From positions 2,092,994 through 2,156,993 of the forward strand of contig NC_087070.1 in assembly GCF_963678635.1 (NCBI RefSeq): DNA of 64,000 nucleotides. Direction: 5' to 3'. A model generated the notes under the pieces. That model searched no databases. It was not told the origin of the DNA and was given only the letters and a program-made list of their open reading frames with translations. The DNA comes from Symsagittifera roscoffensis. Its lineage: Eukaryota; Xenacoelomorpha; Acoela; Convolutidae. This document shows, piece after piece, positions 50,501 to 59,500 of the stretch (its first letter is position 1; every line of letters begins with the position of its first letter). A program made the translations under genes and the position numbers.

Positions 50501-53500
50501 ATAAATGAAAACTATAGGACTAGCTTTTTTGTTAACCGGGTGTTCATAAAGTCGTTTATATTATTTCAGAACAGCTTACTAGCTAACAGAATCATCAAAT
50601 TCATCTCAACTCATAGTGCCTAAGCATACGATTCCTGCTCAAAGTATTCGACCTTTTGCGGTTTATTATATAGAAAATCGGTCCTATAAAAACGCGTCTC
50701 TGAAAAACGAAACGTCATGTCAATTGATTCTCCGAAATTTTACTCTCAACAAAACCCAGTCAAGGATTTTATGTCGTGCTCTTATGCTTCAAGGTCAAAC
50801 CGAAGACGATGTCTCGGAAATCCGAAATTTGGGAATCGAAATTTTTCAAACTAAAGACGAATCACAAATCAAGTACATGCTATTTCAAACTGTTCTAAAT
50901 TATATTACAAAACCGAGTTATACGATCGAGGAAATAAAAAACACGGCTCGGATATTTTGTCTGAAAGCACATCTGTGGATTCGAATAAATCATTCAATAT
51001 GTGCTTTTTTCACCCTTATGAGTTGAATAACTCGAATTGGGGTGATATTTTGGGAACTGAAGTCGTGGAAAAATTGAGTGGAATAGACGTGATTGAAACA
51101 CCCTGTGTTTCGAACCTCATGAAGATGTACGCTATTGGGAGTCTAATCGGCGGCACCCTTAAAGACAATAGTAGCTCAATTTTACCAATTACCCACATAC
51201 TCTAGAAACCTATCATAATGGCGGGGTTCAAGATTTCAAAAAGAAATAGCCTTTTAAAACAAAACTCCAAATACCGTATTGAAGTTTTTTTTTGCAAACT
51301 CATTGAACACAGAAAAAAAAACGAACGAGTTTTAATTACAGAAAAAAATTGACCCCCTAAAACCAAAAATGGCGCCAAAAATGTAGCAAGCAAATTTTCA
51401 GACGACAATAGTAGCTCAATTTCACAGTCTACATATTCATGGCGCATCAAAACTTGGAAAAGAACTGGTTTTTTTTTAAATAAGTAATTTGGTTTTGAAT
51501 TTTTTTGCAATTTCCTTGGATACAGAAAAAAACTAACTTAGATCTTCTGTATTTACTTACAGAAAAACGTTAATAAAAAAACTAGCAAAAAGTAATCGAC
51601 CACCCTGAACTGTCGAGATTTTATTGCGTGGGATAAATGGTCTTAAATTTACTTCAAAATATAATAACTGGGACATCGAGTGTAAATTGACCTGCTAGGT
51701 TCCTGGCATGTTTGGGGCAGCGGTTTCATTATTAAACCAACTATCACGTATGAAGATTTGACTCTTCAAACGGATCAAAAATTATTCAGCGTTCGCGGCC
51801 CTGAAACGCAAATCGCGGTGCTTGCGTTACGTGGCGTAATGCCATTTGTTGCGAAAGATCCAGGTCTCCTTACAGCTAAGCTATTCCCTCTTGAAAAAAC
51901 GTTAAAATACCCCATGTGTATCATTCCGCATTTTAAAGACAAACCCCAAATTATTTCAGCTTTATCAAAAAATCGAAGTGTGATCAAAATAATCTCGATT
52001 TTTGTTCCTCTAAAATCCAAAGGTCACGTGATTGATGTAGCAAAAAACCTGGTACTCTGTGAAAAAATTGTTTCTACGAGTCTTCGCGGCCTAATAGTTT
52101 CCCATTCTTATGGAATTCCAGCGGCGGTTATTACAGTATCGGGAAAACGTTTCGGAGGAAATTACAAATTTAGAGATTATTATGAGTCACTCAGTATTTT
52201 CATGGAACGAGAAAAAATTCGGCATGAAGTTGAAGACATCATGTTGTTGAACCACTTGACATATTTATCTGACTTGGTCGAAAAAACGCCACAGCCTCAA
52301 TAAACGATAGATTTGACATCAACTATTGATGCATACCCATTTCCTATCTTAGATTCGTCTGCAAAGTTACTGTTCGATTAGAAAATGCCGAATGAAAATT
52401 TAAGTCTCAGAAGTTTTTCAACTGGAAACACATGAAAACTGAATGTAAATGACAGTGGTTGTTGAATACGAATAATCTATATTTCACATTATTTTCTGGG
52501 ATCTTTTCTGATCTCTTTTCTGGTCTCTTTTCTGATTTCTTTTCTGATTTCTTTTCTGGTTTCTTTTCTACTGGAACTGATAACGTCTAAGCTCAAGAAT
52601 TGCATAGAAAATAGTTGAAACTGAATATTCTAACTCGAAATAAATAACCCAATTTCACTATATATTAATTTTCAGCGCCGGTGAAGGGAAGCAAAAAACG
52701 TGATTTTTCCGCAAAATAAGGACCGGATAGTGTTTCAGAAGATCTCTGAAAATCCGTTTGGTTCATCTGAAAACCTAAAACAACAGCGACAAATTTCATT
52801 TTTTTTTGGTTGGCTTTTGAAATTTTGAGAAATTACTTGATCCGCACCTAGTCATTTTAATGGGTAACTCGCATTGTTGAGTCACATAATTGTTCGATGG
52901 CCAAGTTATTTTTTTCACAGATGAACCAAATCAGTTTTTTTTTCACAGAAATTGATAAAAATATAGCAGATTTTCACTACCAGTTTTTTAATAACTCCAA
53001 CAACTTGTTAGAATATATTTTGCAGTTTACTGACTAATTCACTCAAACGCCTTGTCAGACTTACCCGCATCCAGCTTCAAGCGTTAATAATCAATTATAA
53101 TATGATTTTAGTACCAGTCTTACAAAAATCGAGAAAAAATTGTTTTTAATCAGTTAATAATCGATTATAATCTCCTTTTTTGAAATCAAATGTAATCACT
53201 TATAGTACATTATAATCGGTTGAAAAATTCTCAGAGAAAAACGCCCACTAAAATGGTGTGATATCTCTTCTAAACTTGTCTTTTTCTTTAAATTTTTGCG
53301 CTTTAAAAAGGGTTATAAATTTGGTATTTAAAGCAGTTTCCCGTTGAAAAGATTAAAGATTTTACGTGCTTCATAATAAATTCTAGACAATGATGTTTTC
53401 CACAAACTTAGCTGACAACTAACCCATGATTTTAGGACAAAGCGGGAAACCAAATTTTTTTAAGTTTAAACATTAAATTTGATTTTTATATTTTTTTGTT

Positions 53501-56500
53501 TTTTGCATTTGATTTTTGATTTCTTTTTAAGTTCACTTCGTTTTTGTCATTTATTGGAAGGCAAACTCCACTGTCGAACAGCAATAGTGTAGACACCAGC
53601 GGAAAAAAAATTTTCTAGTCATCTAGTTTTTCAAAATGGGTTAATTTTATCAAAAAAGCCTCAATCATAAATTGTTCGGTTTCCGAAAAAAAGTTCAAAA
53701 ATGCTTTCAGTGTCGAGAAAAAAATAAAAAATATGTTTTTGTCTCAACCCAATTGCGTTTTTAGAAACATTTTAACAGAAGTTTTGCATAAAACAATGCA
53801 AAATAATTTTCGTTCAACTTATTGATATTTTTTTCTTTTTTTTCAGAAATCTTTTCTTACATTAGTTTTTTGGAGCACTCTGAGTTTCATGCACATCACA
53901 CGGCTATCCTTGTTATAATTGGAAAGCAATTTTTTTTATTTGTTCCTAAAATTTGTAAATTTAGCACCTGTTACTTCGTCGATATTTGTTTTTTTCGCCG
54001 ATTTCTGTTTGTTGAAAAATTAACTCTGGCTCAGTTGCCTTGTTTTGGCTTAAACTAAAATAATTACAACGTTGGAAGCGCAAACTTTTTTCAATGGGGT
54101 GAATAACAAACAAAAAAGTTTGGGAGCTTCAAATTTTTTTATAGGTCGAAACATTCAAAGCCAGTTTTTGTCACTCAGCACTTGTCTACCAAAGTATTGT
54201 CTGCTTATTTACTGCTCATTACTTTTAAATTAGAACTAATTCAACACTGTTAAAATTACCCGTCGAGGATTTTAAATTTTGGCAAACGTACAAAATCTCT
54301 AGTTGATGCTACTTTTTTGATGTTTTTTTCCAATGTTTTCAATTCACTAGCTATAATCCTATTTTTTGCTCGTTCCAGAAACAATGCGTACTTCAATTAT
54401 CCTTCAGTTTGCCTAAAGATTTGTTTGAAATTAGATAAAAATTTCACTAAAAAATTTTGTAGTTAATTTTTTCCTTCACAACTGACCTGCAAAATAACAG
54501 TTATTAATACATTTATTGAGTCACTTAATGGGCCTTCATTCAGTTTTAGAAGAAATGTGAGCCAAAAAATTTTGCTGCAATTGTTACATGTATGATATAA
54601 AGGCCGACATTTTGCATAAATGGTGTTATTCAATATAACCTAATATTTTATTGTTCGAAAAAACCTTATTAGTTCGATCAAAATGATTGATTCTAGAAAT
54701 AACTGCGTTAAAAATCGTTCTGCAGAAAAACTTTGAGACTCTAAAACTCTTATCTAAGTATTATCACCTCAACCATGTTACTGATTTGGATCTCTACGAC
54801 CTAATTGAAAGACACTATTCAATACAGTTTCGAGACATGAAAACTGTATGATTCGAGGTTTGTCACAAAAATACAATAGATTGTATCAAAATTCATTCTA
54901 AGCTTGCAAAAACAGACTGAAAAATTACGACTGGTTTCAAAAAGTGTATTAAGTTGTAATTTTTCAGAAAAAATTTTTTGGACCAATCAACCGAAGATGG
55001 ATTTCGTAAAAAAGTACCAAACGAAGACCCTTTGGGATGTAGAATTTTGAGAGACCCCTTTACAACTTAAAACATGACGGAGAATTATTTGATCACGACA
55101 AATAATCCAGGCCTTATTTACTTCTCAATTAAAAAAACTAACAAAAAATCGTGCTCGGAGTGAATTTTTCTCCACCAATTTTGACTAGCCGTTTTTGACG
55201 TATCTTATGATTTTGAAACTATTGTTGATGTCCTGTGCTTGAAATCAAAACAATTTGTTTATTAAGTTATGGGGGTATGTACATTGTGAATTGGGGATAA
55301 TTAACAGTGATATTTTCGCCAGCGACATCTGAATGATTTTTTTTCGCCATTGATATTTCAATGACTTAATTTGTAGCCAGCGACAAATTAAATCATTCAT
55401 TGAAGCAGGCAATTTGTTTTTTTATTAGTTTTTTGCCACACCAAAATATACCACTTTGTATTTTACATAGCGTGCAAGGGGAACAATTAAAAAATATATG
55501 AAAAAAAATTCAGGTTTTTTTAGTTTTTGATTATTTTATCAGTTTTTCAGTTTTGTATTAGAACTTTTTATGGGAGCATTAAGATTAAAGTGCAGTCAAA
55601 CGATTAAGTGCTTCAATCTGATATGAGCGTCTTGTTATTAATTTTTAAAATAATTATGTTTTGGAAGTTTATCAAAATTTTGAGCCAAAAATGATTTTGG
55701 ACATCATAAAGGACTAGCAGAACACTCTAAATTTACCCTAATGCCAAGTTTAAACGTTGACAGTCATTGTATAATAAACCATTTTTTTTTTTCATTTCAG
55801 TTTTCAGCGTCTGTCCTCTGGCGAAAGTATATATTAACTATCACAGCAGGAACATTTGCGAGAAGCCAGCAGACAACCAGACTCTTTGTGTCATTTTGAC
55901 AGATAGATAACCACCAAGCTGAGAGTTTTGTTTTTAAATGTACCTGGTTGTTAATTAAATTTAGACAAGCTAAACTCTTATGCAGTGACAGAATAAAAGT
56001 TGTCAAATTACTAGTCATATGATATCGTCACAGGAAAGAACAATTATCTTGATTCGTGATCAAAATAGTTCTGAAAAAACTGAAGAAATTTTTTAAAACT
56101 TAAACTGAACTTAAGTTGAACTTTTTTAGTTCCAACAAGTTTATTTTCCAACTGCTCCCAAAGCCCTAAAGACCTAATTTTGACAAAATTTTCTGCGCTG
56201 CAGGCAAAATTTAAAAAAAAATTGGCGAAAAATTCGATTTTATTTGGCGCGTGATCCCTCCGCGAAGCTGATAAATTTTACCGTCAAAGACACCTGTAGA
56301 AAACTTTTGAGATGATCACCATAAAATTGATGCCCTAATTTTTTACCAAAGGTCAAATCTCTGAGGAGGATTCCTTCTCCCTCTGCCCCCCCCCCCCCAC
56401 CCCCCCCCCCCCCTCAAACCCACTACAGGCCTCACCTGCATTATTCGAGATTCTCTCTATCCCAAACTTTAAATAGATCAAATAAAAAAAATTAGATCAT

Positions 56501-59500
56501 TTACAATTGTACTTAAACAGTGGAGAGTTGGTTGAAATATGTACCAATATGGGCTAAAAAGTGCAGAGAGGTGCACTATTGAGCGTCTGTTTATCACTGG
56601 AATCCAGAGACAAGTAATTAAATTTTTTTCCAAAAAAAATTAGTGGATAACAAAATTTTCGTGGATTCCGAGCTCAAATACCCGTTACATCAATTTCGTC
56701 AGCTTATTATTTTTTCCCGGTGTCCGCAACAACAGAATGTAGCTAGTTGTTTCGATTTTGTCAGCTTATTATTTTTCCCGGTGTCCGCAACAAGAGAATG
56801 TAGCTAGTTGTTTCAATTTCGACATGATAAGCCAATTTAGCAAAATCTAAGCGGAATCAGCAAATGTAAGCAGTTTCCTCTAGTTTTGCTTACAATTTTC
56901 TCGACTGCGTATTTTTTACTGTACAAAAGTATTATTATTTGTTTGTCGATTTGTCAAATTGTTGCGAATTCCGCAAACCCACTTGTTTTTGCAGCAATTT
57001 GAGCAAAACAGTACTTAAGCTATCTAATCACGGATTTCAAAAGGGCAAAAAAGATTTTAAAAAATAGCGATGTTGCGGTTTCTGCGCCAAATCTGTTTTC
57101 GACCTGTTTGCGGAATTTGCTTATCTTTTACAAAACCAAACAGTTTGGCCTGGTAATTATTTTTTTTATGATCTAGATGCTTTATTCAGTTGGCGGCAAA
57201 ATGTTTATTGGATGCTTAAAGATGTATCCTTCAAAAAAACCTATATGCAACTTATGGTATTTTTGTTCCTTAAAGTTTTGTTTTTTTTTTCCGCAAAAAG
57301 ACTGTTTTGATCTAGAAATGCAAAATCGGAAAATTAGACAATAGGAGTTTTTGTTCGTATACCAATTTTTTGCAAATTCCACCACAAACCTTAAGTTTCT
57401 AAGATTTTTTACTGCTAAAAGTGTCTTCGAAAATTTTCGTAACAATTTTTTTTCGTAAAGTATTTTATAGAGGAATCGCTGATTTGTTTTTGTTAAATTT
57501 TTTGCAGGAAAAAACTTGCTTACGCTAAAACTTGATACTGCTCTCTTTGACTCTTGATTTCTTTCAAAATCATTTCGTTTAATTTCTTGAGAGGAAGCAT
57601 TTCGTTTAATTTCTTGAGAGGGAGCTATTGTTGGAAATTTTTTCTACTTTTTCTCAGCCAATCACAATTGAATATTTGAAAATCTCAAAAAATTGCAAAT
57701 ATCTCACAGAAAACGATTAAATCCAGCCCATTAAAATGAATGATGAGTAACTAGAAAACAAGCAAATGAATGAATTTTCACATCTTGCAAAATTGAAGTC
57801 GATTGGAAAAAACCTTAAGCCGATTTCGAAAAAATTTACGTAAAAGCAGAAGCCGTATTGAATATCTACACGAATTTGTGCTGCAAAATCGACCAAATTA
57901 ATATCCCATGAAACCGTTCAAGGGAAGATATTAACTTGGTTCGGAGTTTGAATTTTGAGCCAATCAGAATAGGGCATTCTACGCGCAACGCTCAGTAAGT
58001 TTCATTCAAATTTAACGCTGAGGTGCAGGATCTTAACTTGATCTATTTGTGGGAGGATGTTAACTTGATCTAATGAAAACCTGGTCTAATGAAAACGTAC
58101 TCATTCTATTTTTCTGTTTATAATGACTTGGGTTTTGTGCAAAAATAATTTAGCAAATAGGAGCTTCTAATGATTTTAATTGAATAAAAGCTTTGCATCA
58201 TTCGGTCCCTCCATCATGAGAATACCCCTTAAATTGGGTTAGGTTTATCAAAAAAGTGTCAGTTAAACACTTTTTCTTGAAATTGAAAGAGGTTTAAGAT
58301 CATGTATTTTCTTCGGAAAGCGAGAGATGATTTTTTTTTCAAAAACAAGTCAGTATTTTTTTTCTATTCGCGGCATTGATGACTTTTTTTCCGAATTCCG
58401 GTTGGCTATGTTCTTAAAAGCAAAATGCTTTTGTAAAGCTTTTTTGCCCGGTCAATAGAGTAAGAATTGTCTTTTGTACTGACGCTACTGAAGAAGAGAG
58501 GGCCATGTTGTAGAGCGCTAAAGTGTCCCAGCCTTCGAGGAAGAGGTCATGGGTCTGCATGTATGCCACTCTGTTCTTCAGCTCATCATCGAACATCTGA
58601 GGACAGACTTTGGCAAAGGTGTCTTTGTCTAAACAGATGGTAATACCCTCCTATCTAAATAGACCGAAAGATCGAATTAACATCCTCCTCCCTCAGAATG
58701 GACCAAAATAAAATCCTTTCAACTAAAAACAACCACCTCATTAAATGCACTAAGTTAACACCCCATAACCTATATAGACCAAAAGGACATCCCCTAAACA
58801 TACCAAAATAACATCCGCTCCCTTATTGTAGGCCAAAAAACCTCCCCATAAAAGGACCAAGTTAACACTTTCCCCCTAAGCATTTTTGAGGGAGGGTGTG
58901 AGCTTGGTTTTAAGTTAAAAATTTCAGCCGACCAGAATGAGAATTTTGAAGCACTTAGCAGAATTAATTCAAATCAAACGCTGTGCTGGAAGATTTTAAC
59001 TTGGTCTTTCTGGAGAAAAGGGCAGTGGTGTTAAGATCTTCCAGCCAGAATAAATTTACCATAACAATAGCCTCCCCCCAGATCAAAGAACACCCACCAG
59101 TGGTGGGTGTTATTTGGTTTAGGTAGATGATAGTGTTTTCGTCCACCTTTAATTAGACTAAAATATAACCCTCCCCCATAAATAGATCAAGTTAACATCC
59201 AGCCATCAATATAATCCAATTTTAAATCCACCAGCCCAAAATTTAAATTGTATTAAAATTGCTTAGATCGTCACATTAAATGCTGTTTTCTGACTTAGGC
59301 TGAAAATTTCAACCATGGTGACTAGATTGATCTTTTTGCTGCCTACCTATGCAGAGTAACTCGCACGGCTCGCGAGCAACCACTGTCGCTTTTCGGCTGG
59401 TGTCGCGAAGAAGGGCCACTTCGCCGAAAGCTTCTCCCCTGTTCATGTTTTAATTGTAAAGGCTGTTCAAATCTGAGTTGAAGAAAACTGAAGTGCATTT

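Noticed and set aside
50590-50644. Longer exon 2 of the nested gene starting after CTAACAG
   Set aside because: Phase does not match the perfect GTAAGT donor of exon 1; an acceptor at 50644 does. Kept only as an alternative.
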